18,019 nt of DNA from Candidatus Thorarchaeota archaeon SMTZ1-83 (GTDB lineage Archaea; Asgardarchaeota; Thorarchaeia; Thorarchaeales; Thorarchaeaceae): positions 1 to 18,019 of the forward strand of contig LRSK01000262.1 of NCBI GenBank assembly GCA_001563325.1, given 5' to 3'. Positions 1-7,378 of this stretch are shown piece by piece. Positions within the stretch are counted from its first letter, which is position 1; every line of letters starts with the position of its first letter. A program made the position numbers and the translations under genes. The notes under the pieces were generated by a model that worked only from the letters and a program-made list of their open reading frames with translations, was not told the origin of the DNA and searched no databases.

Positions 1-2
1 AA

Positions 3-815
3 ATGGTCGCTGAGCTTGGAGGGTCGTATGACGAGAGACAAGTACTCAGGATGCTGGACCATCTAATGGAGGATGACGTCATCGAAACACTATCTCCTGA
101 GAAACGTCGAATTCTTCTCGTCAAGCAGGCTCTCGAAATATCCTTGCGGGTGGCTGAAGACATCAATCGAGCTCAGGCTGCACAAGCCATGCGATCGGTT
201 GTAGACAGGAGTGTCACGCCTGAAACTCTTGGCCAGCTTCGCTTTGTTGACAATAGCTGGGCTGTCGACTTTGACTTCAAGTTATTGGAGGGACTAAGCT
301 ATCGCAGGCTTATGCTCCTATACGGAGAATGGATGAAGATACTAGCGCAGTTCGTAGCCGCGTTGGAGAGAGAGAATCTCTACGTGTTCATTGCCGTTGT
401 GACAGAGGAATTCCATGATCGCATAGTCAACCGATATGCGGCGCGAGACCTGATGGGGCTTGAAGAATTCTCCTTCTGGCTAGAAACATTGAGCACCGAT
501 ATACTGTCTCAACCACGTGTCATTAGGACCGGATCGTTGGAAGCAACTGTGAACGACGGTGCAGAGGAGCTTGCTTATCTTCTTGTCACAAGGGGACAAG
601 TCATTCACGGACAAGAACGCATCTCTAGAATCTGCACCACCGCCGGAGTCCCTCTGACAGACGTCCCCCCTGACTTTTGGGTTGGCTGGCAGAAGGCAGA
701 GAGCATTGACCGTCTCATGACGGAGTATGCTAAGCTAGGACACGCATCCAGATTGACATTATTGATCCTGTCAAGACAACTCGGAGTGTCACTTCCAAGG
801 GACATTGCCTTCTAG
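3..815 (+). CDS. Hypothetical protein, probably 5'-truncated by the window edge
   Basis: I do not recognise this protein. The reading frame is open to the left edge, so the ATG at position 3 may be an internal methionine and the N-terminus is probably missing. The visible 270 residues are soluble, charged and helix-rich. The first 40 residues (DERQVLRMLDHLMEDDVIETL, then a basic patch) read like the end of a winged-helix fold, which is a weak impression only. No membrane segment, cysteine cluster or catalytic motif is visible. It ends with TAG at 813-815, 95 bases upstream of the small GTPase on the same strand, so the two could be co-transcribed. In Asgard archaea small GTPases often sit beside poorly characterised regulators, but nothing here shows a functional link. 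Confidence 0.75.
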   Translation: MVAELGGSYDERQVLRMLDHLMEDDVIETLSPEKRRILLVKQALEISLRVAEDINRAQAAQAMRSVVDRSVTPETLGQLRFVDNSWAVDFDFKLLEGLSYRRLMLLYGEWMKILAQFVAALERENLYVFIAVVTEEFHDRIVNRYAARDLMGLEEFSFWLETLSTDILSQPRVIRTGSLEATVNDGAEELAYLLVTRGQVIHGQERISRICTTAGVPLTDVPPDFWVGWQKAESIDRLMTEYAKLGHASRLTLLILSRQLGVSLPRDIAF

Positions 816-910
816 GCAGATTTGTCCGTTTCTCACAATCAATCACGACTCATCCGTCTGAACAACCATTATCTAAGAAACCTCACCATAGTTACAAGCA
901 AATCTGTGGG

Positions 911-1435
911 ATGGCTAGAATGAGTCCGTCTTATCTCTTCAAGGTTGTAACGGTCGGATCCGCGTCGGTCGGGAAAACAAGCATAATCATCCGTTATTCT
1001 ACTGGGGCCTTCCGTGAACACTACTCTCCCACACTTGGAACTGGCTTTGCATATAAGAAGATGAAGATTGACGAGAACCTTGTGAATCTGCAGATCTGGG
1101 ATTTGGGCTCGCAGGACTTCCTGGAGCGAGTTCGAGGGAACTACTACAGCGGGACTCAAGGTGTCATTTTCATGTTTGATACAACATCTTGGGAGTCGCT
1201 GGATGACGTACCCGACTGGAAGAAAGAGGTCGACAGGCATGTCGACGAATATCAAGCCATTCTTGTTGGGAACAAAACAGACTTAGTTGTTGAGAGGGTC
1301 GTGTCCGAGGAAGATGGACAGAACATGGCAAAACGGCTCGAGATGGACTATATTGAAACATCTGTCAGACTGGACAAGAATGTGAACAAAGCATTTGAGA
1401 TGATTGCCCGGCGCATTAGTGAGTGGCTTTTCTAG
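911..1435 (+). CDS. Ras/Rab-like small GTPase with altered G3 motif
   Basis: This 174-residue protein has the size and all five G boxes of a Ras-superfamily GTPase, a molecular switch cycling between GTP and GDP. G1 P-loop GSASVGKTS is at residues 16-24, the switch I threonine at about T41, G3 at 64-68, G4 NKTD at 121-124 and G5 ETSVR at 149-153. G3 reads WDLGSQD where Rab and Ras proteins have WDTAGQE. The block aligns without a gap, so the invariant glycine (Ras Gly60) is serine, while the catalytic-type glutamine is kept. There is no C-terminal cysteine for prenylation. The ATG at 911 is used; ATG 920 (residue 4) is an alternative. Ras-like GTPases are abundant in Asgard archaea, and this is the main taxonomic clue here. 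A weak TATA-like TTATCTA lies near 869. The gene converges on korA with a 45-base gap. Confidence 0.93.
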   Translation: MARMSPSYLFKVVTVGSASVGKTSIIIRYSTGAFREHYSPTLGTGFAYKKMKIDENLVNLQIWDLGSQDFLERVRGNYYSGTQGVIFMFDTTSWESLDDVPDWKKEVDRHVDEYQAILVGNKTDLVVERVVSEEDGQNMAKRLEMDYIETSVRLDKNVNKAFEMIARRISEWLF

Positions 1436-1480
1436 GGTACTTGACCATCCACTGACAAGAAGCCAAGTCTCAGAACAGGT

Positions 1481-2617
1481 CTACCCTGATTTGATCTGTC
1501 TAATCTTCTCCAGGATTTCATGCGGCAGTTGAGGCATCCCTGCGGGCTTCGTCATCAGGTGCACTGGCGTGGGCGAGGCCGCGGCCTTAACCATGTAGTA
1601 CATCTGCCCTAGATTCTGCTCTGCCACAACAATGCTGTCAGCCTGAGACGCCAATCTCGCTATGTGTTCCTCAGGGAATGGCCAAACAGTCTTGAGTCTG
1701 AGCATCCCGACCTTGATACCTTCATCGCGAGCATCCTTGATGGCTCTCTTAGCACTCCGTGAAGGAGTACCGTATGCTATGACAACTATCTTGGCATCAT
1801 CAAGCATGTATTGCTCAACGTCTATTATCTTGTCAGCGTTCTTCAGAATCTTGTCGCTCAGTCTCGTGATGAGTTCGATCTGAACATCTTCCTTGTCGCT
1901 GGGATATCCCCGTTCATCATGGGTCAGTCCAGTGGCATAGAACTGATACTTGGAGCCGAGAAGAGCCATTGGTGGCACAAGATCCTTGTCGGGCTTGAAG
2001 GGGAGGTACTCTGAAGGATCGACCGTAGGTAGCTTCCTATACTCAAGCTTGAGTTCCTTCTCGCTTGGTATTACCAAACGTTCTCGCATGTGACCAACAG
2101 TTTCGTCAGCAAGGACGAAGACCGGGGTCCTGTATCTCTCAGATAGATTGAAGGCCTGAACCGTCTGGTCAAACATCTCCTGCACAGAGGCTGGTGTAAG
2201 TGCGATAATCTGATAGTCGCCGTGACTTCCCCATTTAGGCTGCATGACATCCCCCTGTTGCCCCTTCGTTGGCTGGCCAGTGCTTGGCCCTCCGCGCATG
2301 ATGTTAACCAATACAAGAGGTGTTTCGGTCATGACTGCAAGTCCCACTGCCTCGAGCATCAGGCTAACTCCTGGGCCTGATGTGGCCGTCATCGCTTTTG
2401 CTCCTGTCCAAGATGCACCAATCACACTAGTTATGGAGGCAATCTCATCCTCATACTGAACGTATGCCCCTCCGACTTCGGGCATTCTCATGGACATCCA
2501 TTCAGCAATCTCAGTAGCGGGAGTGATTGGGTATCCCCCAAAATAGCGACATCCGGCGCTCAGCGCACCCTCTGCGCAAGCTATGTCACCCATTGTGAAC
2601 ATTACACGTTTGGGCAT
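1481..2617 (-). CDS. korA: 2-oxoacid (probably 2-oxoglutarate):ferredoxin oxidoreductase, alpha subunit
   Basis: This 378-residue protein is the alpha subunit of a thiamine-diphosphate 2-oxoacid:ferredoxin oxidoreductase, which decarboxylates a 2-oxoacid to acyl-CoA and reduces ferredoxin. Family signatures are GYPITPATEIAE at residues 28-39, YEDEIAS at 55-61, TATSGPGVSLMLE at 78-90 and RGGPSTGQPTKGQQGDV at 108-124. The sequence and the separate delta ferredoxin fit KorA better than PorA; VorA or another 2-oxoacid specificity cannot be excluded. It is the last gene of a minus-strand unit, and its ATG directly abuts the korD stop. A GGAGGAGAAGAG stretch lies just upstream of the start. The beta subunit (TPP binding) and gamma subunit, which normally follow in this operon type, are absent: the next gene is the convergent GTPase. 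The subunit therefore needs partners encoded elsewhere. Confidence 0.93.
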   Translation of the reverse strand: MPKRVMFTMGDIACAEGALSAGCRYFGGYPITPATEIAEWMSMRMPEVGGAYVQYEDEIASITSVIGASWTGAKAMTATSGPGVSLMLEAVGLAVMTETPLVLVNIMRGGPSTGQPTKGQQGDVMQPKWGSHGDYQIIALTPASVQEMFDQTVQAFNLSERYRTPVFVLADETVGHMRERLVIPSEKELKLEYRKLPTVDPSEYLPFKPDKDLVPPMALLGSKYQFYATGLTHDERGYPSDKEDVQIELITRLSDKILKNADKIIDVEQYMLDDAKIVVIAYGTPSRSAKRAIKDARDEGIKVGMLRLKTVWPFPEEHIARLASQADSIVVAEQNLGQMYYMVKAAASPTPVHLMTKPAGMPQLPHEILEKIRQIKSG

Positions 2618-2962
2618 CTAGCTCTTCTCCTCCGCTTCTTCCTCGAACTCAGGAATCACCGTGCCTTCTTCCATCGCGCCAGCATCGTATGCCTTTCTAG
2701 CTTCGTCCTTGTCGGACAAGAAGATTGCCATGTCGGGGCATACTCTCTCGCAAAACTCACAGTTGACGCATGCATCTATATCACACGCTGTGACTGGGTG
2801 GTACCCCTTGCGGTTGTACTTCGACATGTTGATGCAGAGCACGTCCTTTGGACAGAACTCCACACAGAGGTTACACTGTTTGCATTGCTCCTCAAGAATC
2901 ACCAGTACCTTCTGTCGAGTGCGCGGAGGTTTCGGTGTAATTGGCTTCCTAGCCGCTGCCAT
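2618..2962 (-). CDS. korD: 2-oxoacid:ferredoxin oxidoreductase, delta (2x[4Fe-4S] ferredoxin) subunit
   Basis: This 114-residue ferredoxin-like subunit carries electrons out of a 2-oxoacid oxidoreductase. Two CX2CX2CX3CP motifs bind two [4Fe-4S] clusters: C27, C30, C33, C37 and C65, C68, C71, C75. The tail is acidic. I place the start at ATG 2962 because AAAGGAG (2972-2978) lies nine bases upstream. The frame extends to a GTG at 3034, but that would add 24 residues unlike a KorD N-terminus and has no such site. The resulting gap of about 150 bases to hdrB (2963-3112) holds no other gene that I can support. A weak TATA-like TCATATAGC on the minus strand near 3070 could be an internal promoter. 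The stop codon abuts the korA ATG, so translation is probably coupled. Confidence 0.9.
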   Translation of the reverse strand: MAAARKPITPKPPRTRQKVLVILEEQCKQCNLCVEFCPKDVLCINMSKYNRKGYHPVTACDIDACVNCEFCERVCPDMAIFLSDKDEARKAYDAGAMEEGTVIPEFEEEAEEKS

Positions 2963-2971
2963 CAAAGCATT

Positions 2972-2978
2972 CTCCTTT
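2972..2978 (-). promoter_or_regulatory. Shine-Dalgarno site deciding the korD start
   Basis: AAAGGAG on the minus strand lies nine bases before ATG 2962. It favours that start over the in-frame GTG at 3034. Confidence 0.7.
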
Positions 2979-3112
2979 GACACTGACGGGTTTCTATTGA
3001 ACAGTTGCTGGCGAATCTGGGGCTTGAAGAACACAGTCTCTTGTCGCCCTGCGCATGGGCGAAACGTAGAGCTATATGAGCCTTACCTTGGGGGACTCCA
3101 GAAAATGAAGCA

Positions 3113-4009
3113 TTATCTGCCTGTTTTTTCCAAGAAGGGCTGGGTGTCAACGACGTGTTTCCCTAATCCGAGCTCGTCGGGGTCGATCCCAAGTGCAAGA
3201 CCCAGCAATTGAGTATAGTAGATCACCGGGATCTCGTATTTCTGGCTGCCAGTTTCACCGTTGAGCTGCGGCTGAGCCATTTCGAATTGCAGATGGCAGA
3301 ATGAACAGACATTGATTATGCAGTCTACCTTTGCCGCAATCAAGTTGTCTAGCTTCTCTCGGGCAAAGTCCACGCTCAGGGCAGCCTGTCCTGCTCTCAC
3401 ACCACCTCCAGCTCCACAGCACATGTCTTTGTCTTTGTACTCTATACTCTCTGCTCCAGTGGCCTCCACAAGCTCATCCAAGAACGAATGCTTCTGTGTC
3501 TGTTTCCATGGTCGGTTCTTACTCGGCTTCAGCAGATGGCATCCATAGTGTACTCCTACTCTTATTCCGCTTAGCGGCTGTGTGACCAGTTCCCTGATTT
3601 TCTCAGCCCCAATCTCAGACAAGACCTCGATGACATGTTTCGCGTTGGATTTTGCTTTGAATCTCACTCCCACGTCTTTGAGAATCCTCCTCACTTCTCT
3701 GAGCTTCTTAGGATGATTCTGGACTTCTTCTAGTGCTTCCTTGAACGTCGCATAACAGCCATTGCATCCTGTGATAATATCATTTCCTGCATTCTCAGCC
3801 AAGGCAAGATTCCTGGCGGCCAAGGCCAACCAAGTGGGTTCATCGAAGGATCTGATAACACCAGGCGCGGGACAACAACTAGCACCTTCTAGGTCTTCAA
3901 GTTCTATACCAAGCCTAGGAAGTACTACTCTGATGCTCTTCTCCAGATTCGGGAATCTGTTGGGCATTACGCAACCCAGGAAAAGAGAGTATTTCTGAAC
4001 CTCGGTCAC
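3113..4009 (-). CDS. hdrB: Heterodisulfide reductase subunit B-like protein (HdrB paralogue 1)
   Basis: HdrB is the catalytic subunit of heterodisulfide reductase and related thiol-disulfide or electron-transfer modules; it binds two noncubane [4Fe-4S] clusters through paired CCG domains. This 298-residue protein has both cysteine sets. The first is C13, C45-C46, C82 and C85 (CCPAPGV, then CNGC). The second is C157, C197-C198, C235 and C238 (CCGAGGGVR, then CSFC). The length is normal for the family. The start is GTG at 4009, with GGAGGGGACC just upstream inside the end of hdrC; the hdrC stop is one base away, so the pair is tightly coupled. Its place upstream of korD/korA suggests that electrons move between 2-oxoacid oxidation and this HdrCB unit. 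The real disulfide or other substrate is unknown. Confidence 0.93.
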   Translation of the reverse strand: MTEVQKYSLFLGCVMPNRFPNLEKSIRVVLPRLGIELEDLEGASCCPAPGVIRSFDEPTWLALAARNLALAENAGNDIITGCNGCYATFKEALEEVQNHPKKLREVRRILKDVGVRFKAKSNAKHVIEVLSEIGAEKIRELVTQPLSGIRVGVHYGCHLLKPSKNRPWKQTQKHSFLDELVEATGAESIEYKDKDMCCGAGGGVRAGQAALSVDFAREKLDNLIAAKVDCIINVCSFCHLQFEMAQPQLNGETGSQKYEIPVIYYTQLLGLALGIDPDELGLGKHVVDTQPFLEKTGR

Positions 4010-4010
4010 A

Positions 4011-4556
4011 TCAGGTCCCCTCCCTCGCTACCCCTTCGATGAGGGTTTCGAACCCAGTCTTCTTCATGATCTTCTTTACATCTTCGAGTGCTCGCTCATT
4101 GGAATGTGTTGTAGGAGGCAGCTCATCAAGTCCAAGTTCCTTGCGTGCTTTGCGGTTGGCCCTATCTATGGGGACAAGATGACCAGATGTGAGTAGTTTC
4201 CTTGATGCCTTACGATGCTCAGGAAGCATGTAACCCTCCTCGACAGCCATGTTTCTCATAACCACAATGGCATCAGTGACCTTGATCTCCCTAGGGCACC
4301 TCTCAAGACAGGTAAAACACGTGGAACACAACCAGAGATCCTCACTGGATAGGACTTCATCCTTGAGCCCGAGCACGGCCTTCCGCATAATCTCACGTGT
4401 CCGAAAGGCAGTCCTTCTACTGCTGGGGCACACGGCTGAGCACACCCCACACTGAATGCACGTTCGAATCCTATCGATACCTGCACTCACCAGTTTGTCT
4501 GCGAGATGGGTGTCGATGTCTTCAGAGTCTATTGCGTCCATAGGTGACTCATTCAT
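4011..4556 (-). CDS. hdrC: Heterodisulfide reductase subunit C-like ferredoxin (HdrC paralogue 1)
   Basis: HdrC is the small iron-sulfur subunit that relays electrons from HdrA to HdrB. This 181-residue protein has two CX2CX2CX3CP motifs, at C33, C36, C39, C43 and at C77, C80, C83, C87, each expected to bind a [4Fe-4S] cluster. The helical linker RTREIMRKAVLGLK between them is typical of the family. No membrane helix is present, so this is the soluble HdrABC type and not the membrane HdrDE type. It opens the minus-strand unit hdrC-hdrB-korD-korA. ATG 4556 is preceded by a weak AGGGG and by a clear TATA box about 50 bases upstream. An in-frame ATG at residue 6 is a possible alternative start. 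Confidence 0.92.
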   Translation of the reverse strand: MNESPMDAIDSEDIDTHLADKLVSAGIDRIRTCIQCGVCSAVCPSSRRTAFRTREIMRKAVLGLKDEVLSSEDLWLCSTCFTCLERCPREIKVTDAIVVMRNMAVEEGYMLPEHRKASRKLLTSGHLVPIDRANRKARKELGLDELPPTTHSNERALEDVKKIMKKTGFETLIEGVAREGT

Positions 4557-4605
4557 GAGAGAACCCCTAGCTGCTTCAGGTATTATGGACGCCTCGTTTC
4601 GGTGG

Positions 4606-4612
4606 ATATAAG
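4606..4612 (-). promoter_or_regulatory. Candidate archaeal TATA box for hdrC-hdrB-korD-korA
   Basis: Minus-strand CTTATAT (4612-4606) resembles an archaeal TATA box. It lies about 50 bases before ATG 4556 and just beyond the radical SAM stop at 4641-4643. A start site about 25 bases downstream would give a leader of some 25 bases. This suggests that the Hdr/Kor unit is transcribed separately from the upstream radical SAM gene. Confidence 0.45.
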
Positions 4613-4640
4613 CCTTGGTCTTGCGCCAGATTTCTTGCCT

Positions 4641-5723
4641 CTAATCGTAGGGGTAATCGACGCCAGAGAGAAGCCCAATGTTACCAATTCTCACGTTTGT
4701 CAGGCCCGAGTCGTATGCTGCCTCCTTTGCAGCCTCAGCGTGAGCCCTACTTGTACGTGGTAGGTCAGACATTGCATGATGAGGACTGAAGCCTAGCAAA
4801 GCGGTGGGTATGGTCGGATCGCAATTTGCGATGAACTGTGCCAGTCGAGTCACCTCAGATATCCCAACGTATCCAGGGACCAGGAGTATGCTTACCACAA
4901 GGAACTCCCGATTGCGTCCTCTTCCCACCTTCGCCAGCTTCTCGAAGTTTGCCAGCGTGACCTTGTTGGATATGCCAGTGAGCCCTTTGTAGATTTGTGG
5001 CGTGATGGCCTTCAAATCGAACTTGAGAGTACCTCCGCTGTTTCTCACAACATCAGCAATGGGGCCCAGCCATTTTGAAGAGATGTTCCCGTTGGTTTCG
5101 TAGCAGACCTTGACGCTTCTCTCTTCATACAACAGTCTTGATGTTTCCAAAGAGTGCGCCGGGTTACAGGCTGGGTCTCCACCAAAGTAGCAGATACATG
5201 CTGTTCTATCGTTAGCTACAGAGACAAGCTCCTCCGCTGTCATCAAAGGGCGACCTTGAGCCATCATCTCTCTGTAGCTCGTGTTCTGGCAGAACAGACA
5301 GTCAGAGTTGCATGACCCATAGAAGACAGCCAAGTTGTTTAGTCTGCGAGAATAGTGGAAAGTTGGATCTCCCTTAGTGACCGGGCAGACCCAATCTGCC
5401 ACACAATTGGTGGGGAGTGGATCGAAATACCAAGAAACGATGGCCCTACCCCCAAATCTGTGTACAACTCTCCCACCTTCTGCCACTCTCAGATTACAGT
5501 AACCGACCTCTCCCTCCTTCAGTTTACAGTGATTGCCGCAGTCCGGACATACTATCTTGCCTGATGCAGGTACAGCGGGAACGAGACCTTCCGATTTTCG
5601 CAGGACTTCATGCTTGCGCAAGACATTTCCAACTAGTGACTCATCTGATTCGAGGCACGTGGGACAGAATCCAATTGCCTTTGATACGATTCTCTTGCTG
5701 TCCGAGTGGTTCGGGCAGAGCAT
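4641..5723 (-). CDS. Radical SAM protein, PflA/AmmeMemoRadiSam-like family
   Basis: This 360-residue protein has the radical SAM signature CX3CX2C at C138, C142 and C145 (GSCNSDCLFCQN), followed by the GGDP motif at 181-184. It is expected to cleave S-adenosylmethionine to a 5'-deoxyadenosyl radical. Cysteine-rich elements precede the core: C3 and H6, a CX2C at 20-23, and C59, C62, C66, C76. The last set resembles the N-terminal CPxxC...G.C.LR pattern of COG1180-type enzymes (pyruvate formate-lyase activase-like and AMMECR1-linked). The target is unknown. The frame extends to a TTG at 5786, but I choose ATG 5723 because a near-perfect GGAGGTG lies five bases upstream and the shared TATA element at 5789-5798 would leave no leader for TTG 5786. 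It is divergent from hdrC paralogue 2 and separated by a promoter from the downstream hdrC. Confidence 0.88.
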   Translation of the reverse strand: MLCPNHSDSKRIVSKAIGFCPTCLESDESLVGNVLRKHEVLRKSEGLVPAVPASGKIVCPDCGNHCKLKEGEVGYCNLRVAEGGRVVHRFGGRAIVSWYFDPLPTNCVADWVCPVTKGDPTFHYSRRLNNLAVFYGSCNSDCLFCQNTSYREMMAQGRPLMTAEELVSVANDRTACICYFGGDPACNPAHSLETSRLLYEERSVKVCYETNGNISSKWLGPIADVVRNSGGTLKFDLKAITPQIYKGLTGISNKVTLANFEKLAKVGRGRNREFLVVSILLVPGYVGISEVTRLAQFIANCDPTIPTALLGFSPHHAMSDLPRTSRAHAEAAKEAAYDSGLTNVRIGNIGLLSGVDYPYD

Positions 5724-5728
5724 GGATT

Positions 5729-5735
5729 CACCTCC
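5729..5735 (-). promoter_or_regulatory. Strong Shine-Dalgarno site deciding the radical SAM start
   Basis: GGAGGTG on the minus strand ends five bases before ATG 5723. It argues that the 21 residues encoded further upstream are not translated. Confidence 0.75.
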
Positions 5736-5788
5736 GTCATCTTGTCGGATGAGTCTTTGCCTGTGACTGAAACGACCCATTGACAACG

Positions 5789-5798
5789 GATTTAAGTC
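5789..5798. promoter_or_regulatory. Candidate shared TATA element between divergent genes
   Basis: GATTTAAGTC contains TTTAAG, which reads CTTAAA on the other strand, so it could act in either direction. On the plus strand a start about 25 bases downstream gives a leader of roughly a dozen bases before TTG 5835. On the minus strand it gives a leader of about 40 bases before ATG 5723. It is the only clear TATA-like stretch in this divergent gap. Confidence 0.35.
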
Positions 5799-5834
5799 TG
5801 AAATTCAAGCACCGCGAACAGTCGGTGTTGTAGT

Positions 5835-6383
5835 TTGACCAGCGCAGAAGAGAAACCCGCAATTGTCATTGACGAATTCGACTCGGATTTTGTAGATATG
5901 ATAAAGAAGACGGGCGGCCCGAATATCCAAGACTGCTATCAGTGCGGCACCTGCAGTGGCAGTTGCCCTGCCGGAGTACGAACCAACTACTTGGTTAGGG
6001 GCATAATACGAAAGGCCTTGCTTGGCTTGAAGGAACAGGTCATCTCTGCGCCGGAGCTCTGGTACTGTACCACTTGCTATACGTGTACTGACAGATGCCC
6101 ACAAGATGTCAAACCCACGGATGTGATTAAGGCCATTAGGAATGTTGCTGTGGCAGAGGGCTACATGTTGGCCCCACATCAGAAAGTTGCTGCAAAAGTG
6201 GTTGAGGCAGGACATGCTGTTCCGCTTGACAAGGAGTCATGGGAGAAGCTTCGGGAGAAGGTCGGCCTTGAGGCCAGACCACCCAACGCGAGCGGCAATC
6301 CGTGGGCAATTGAGGAGATACAGAAGATTACGAAGAAAAGTGGGTTCCAAGCCGAAGAGGCGGCCAAGGCAAAGAAGGAGTGA
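5835..6383 (+). CDS. hdrC: Heterodisulfide reductase subunit C-like ferredoxin (HdrC paralogue 2)
   Basis: This 182-residue protein is a second HdrC, with C34, C37, C40, C44 and C78, C81, C84, C88 forming two CX2CX2CX3CP motifs for [4Fe-4S] clusters. It is closest in layout to the hdrC at 4011-4556, sharing the inter-cluster LVRGIIRKALLGLKEQV-type helix, the C-terminal GY.LAPH/LPEH segment and a final KITKKSGF motif. This suggests that the two HdrCB pairs arose by duplication. I see no ATG before the first cluster except residue 22, which is too close to it. The start is therefore taken as TTG 5835, with a minimal GGTG seven bases upstream. It is the first gene of a plus-strand pair with hdrB; the intergenic gap is six bases. 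Confidence 0.9.
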   Translation: MTSAEEKPAIVIDEFDSDFVDMIKKTGGPNIQDCYQCGTCSGSCPAGVRTNYLVRGIIRKALLGLKEQVISAPELWYCTTCYTCTDRCPQDVKPTDVIKAIRNVAVAEGYMLAPHQKVAAKVVEAGHAVPLDKESWEKLREKVGLEARPPNASGNPWAIEEIQKITKKSGFQAEEAAKAKKE

Positions 6384-6389
6384 GCTTGA

Positions 6390-7307
6390 ATGCCAGAGAA
6401 ACCGAAGTTCTATCACTTTCTTGGTTGCGTCATTCCCCATCGCTACCCTAGCGTGGAAAAGGCGGTCAATCTTGTGTTCGAAGACCTCGGAATGGAACTC
6501 TTGGACATGGAGGGTGCAACTTGCTGTCCAGCTCCCGGTGTGTTCGGTTCGTTCGATAGAGTCACTTGGGCCACAATCGCCGCACGCAACGTCACCATTG
6601 CCGAGGAGGGCGGCTATCCAATCACCACTGGTTGTAACGGATGCTTTGCGAGCCTGTGGGACGCCGATTATGAGTTGAAACATGATGAGGAGCTTAGAAC
6701 GGCGGTCAATGAGAACTTGGCTGAGATTGGTAGAGAGTTCAAAGGCACATCTGAAGTCACTCACTATGTAGATGCGCTTTACAACGTAGTTGGCCTTGAG
6801 AAGATAAGGGAGAAAGTGACTCGTCCCTTTGACGGGGTCCGAATGGCATTACACCCAGGTTGCCACTGGATGCGACCCAAACTCATCAAGAAGAAGGATG
6901 ACTCAGAGAGACCCCACATCTTCAGGGAGCTATGTGAAACATCTGGGGCCACGTACGTTCCGTACAAGGATGAGCTAATCTGTTGTGGTGCAGGCGGGGC
7001 AGTTCGGACTGCAGACGTCGAAGTGGCCTTGGACTTCACAAAGCAGAAGTTCGAGAGCTTGCTCGAAGCTGGTGGTGCGGACATCATTGTGACTCCCTGT
7101 CCCTTCTGTGAGCTACAGCTTGACCTAGGCCAAGTAGAGATTCAGAAGTACTTCGGTGCTGAATACCACTTTGATGTGATGCATGTTGTAGAGTTACTTG
7201 CTCTTGCATTTGGTCATGAACCAGAGGAGTTCGGTCTAGCCACTCACCTACAGTACATGCAGAGAAAGAGCGAGCCAAACTGGAAACGCATCGGAATCAA
7301 GGCTTAG
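6390..7307 (+). CDS. hdrB: Heterodisulfide reductase subunit B-like protein (HdrB paralogue 2)
   Basis: This 305-residue HdrB-like protein has both CCG cysteine sets for noncubane [4Fe-4S] clusters: C13, C45-C46, C82, C85 and C158, C198-C199, C237, C240. The loops CCPAPGV and CCGAGGAVR match canonical HdrB, so it should be catalytically competent. ATG 6390 is preceded by AAGGAG (6375-6380) with a nine-base gap, overlapping the end of hdrC. The C-terminal tail (YMQRKSEPNWKRIGIKA) is more basic than in the other two paralogues. It ends with TAG at 7305-7307. No HdrA lies directly beside this pair; the two HdrA genes in the window are more than 2 kb away, so it may share one of them. Confidence 0.93.
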   Translation: MPEKPKFYHFLGCVIPHRYPSVEKAVNLVFEDLGMELLDMEGATCCPAPGVFGSFDRVTWATIAARNVTIAEEGGYPITTGCNGCFASLWDADYELKHDEELRTAVNENLAEIGREFKGTSEVTHYVDALYNVVGLEKIREKVTRPFDGVRMALHPGCHWMRPKLIKKKDDSERPHIFRELCETSGATYVPYKDELICCGAGGAVRTADVEVALDFTKQKFESLLEAGGADIIVTPCPFCELQLDLGQVEIQKYFGAEYHFDVMHVVELLALAFGHEPEEFGLATHLQYMQRKSEPNWKRIGIKA

Positions 7308-7378
7308 TATTAAGTACTTCTGACCTGGAAATTTACTTCTTGATATGGCTTGGAAGGACTACGTTGACCTTTGAGAGA

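Noticed and set aside
869..1255. 128-residue open frame antisense to the small GTPase
   Set aside because: It lies wholly opposite a clear GTPase gene, has no ribosome site or recognisable motif, and reads as a codon-bias shadow.
2661..3212. 183-residue plus-strand open frame across korD and the end of hdrB
   Set aside because: It is antisense to two genes with strong family motifs, and its composition is low-complexity Ser/Phe-rich.
5724..5786. N-terminal extension of the radical SAM protein from TTG 5786
   Set aside because: The strong GGAGGTG lies inside it just before ATG 5723, and TTG 5786 would fall almost on the TATA-like element.
6142..6764. Long open frames on both strands overlapping the hdrC-hdrB junction (6142-6678 plus, 6237-6764 minus)
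   Set aside because: Both overlap genuine Hdr genes in other frames, and their translations are Arg- or Ser-rich without motifs.
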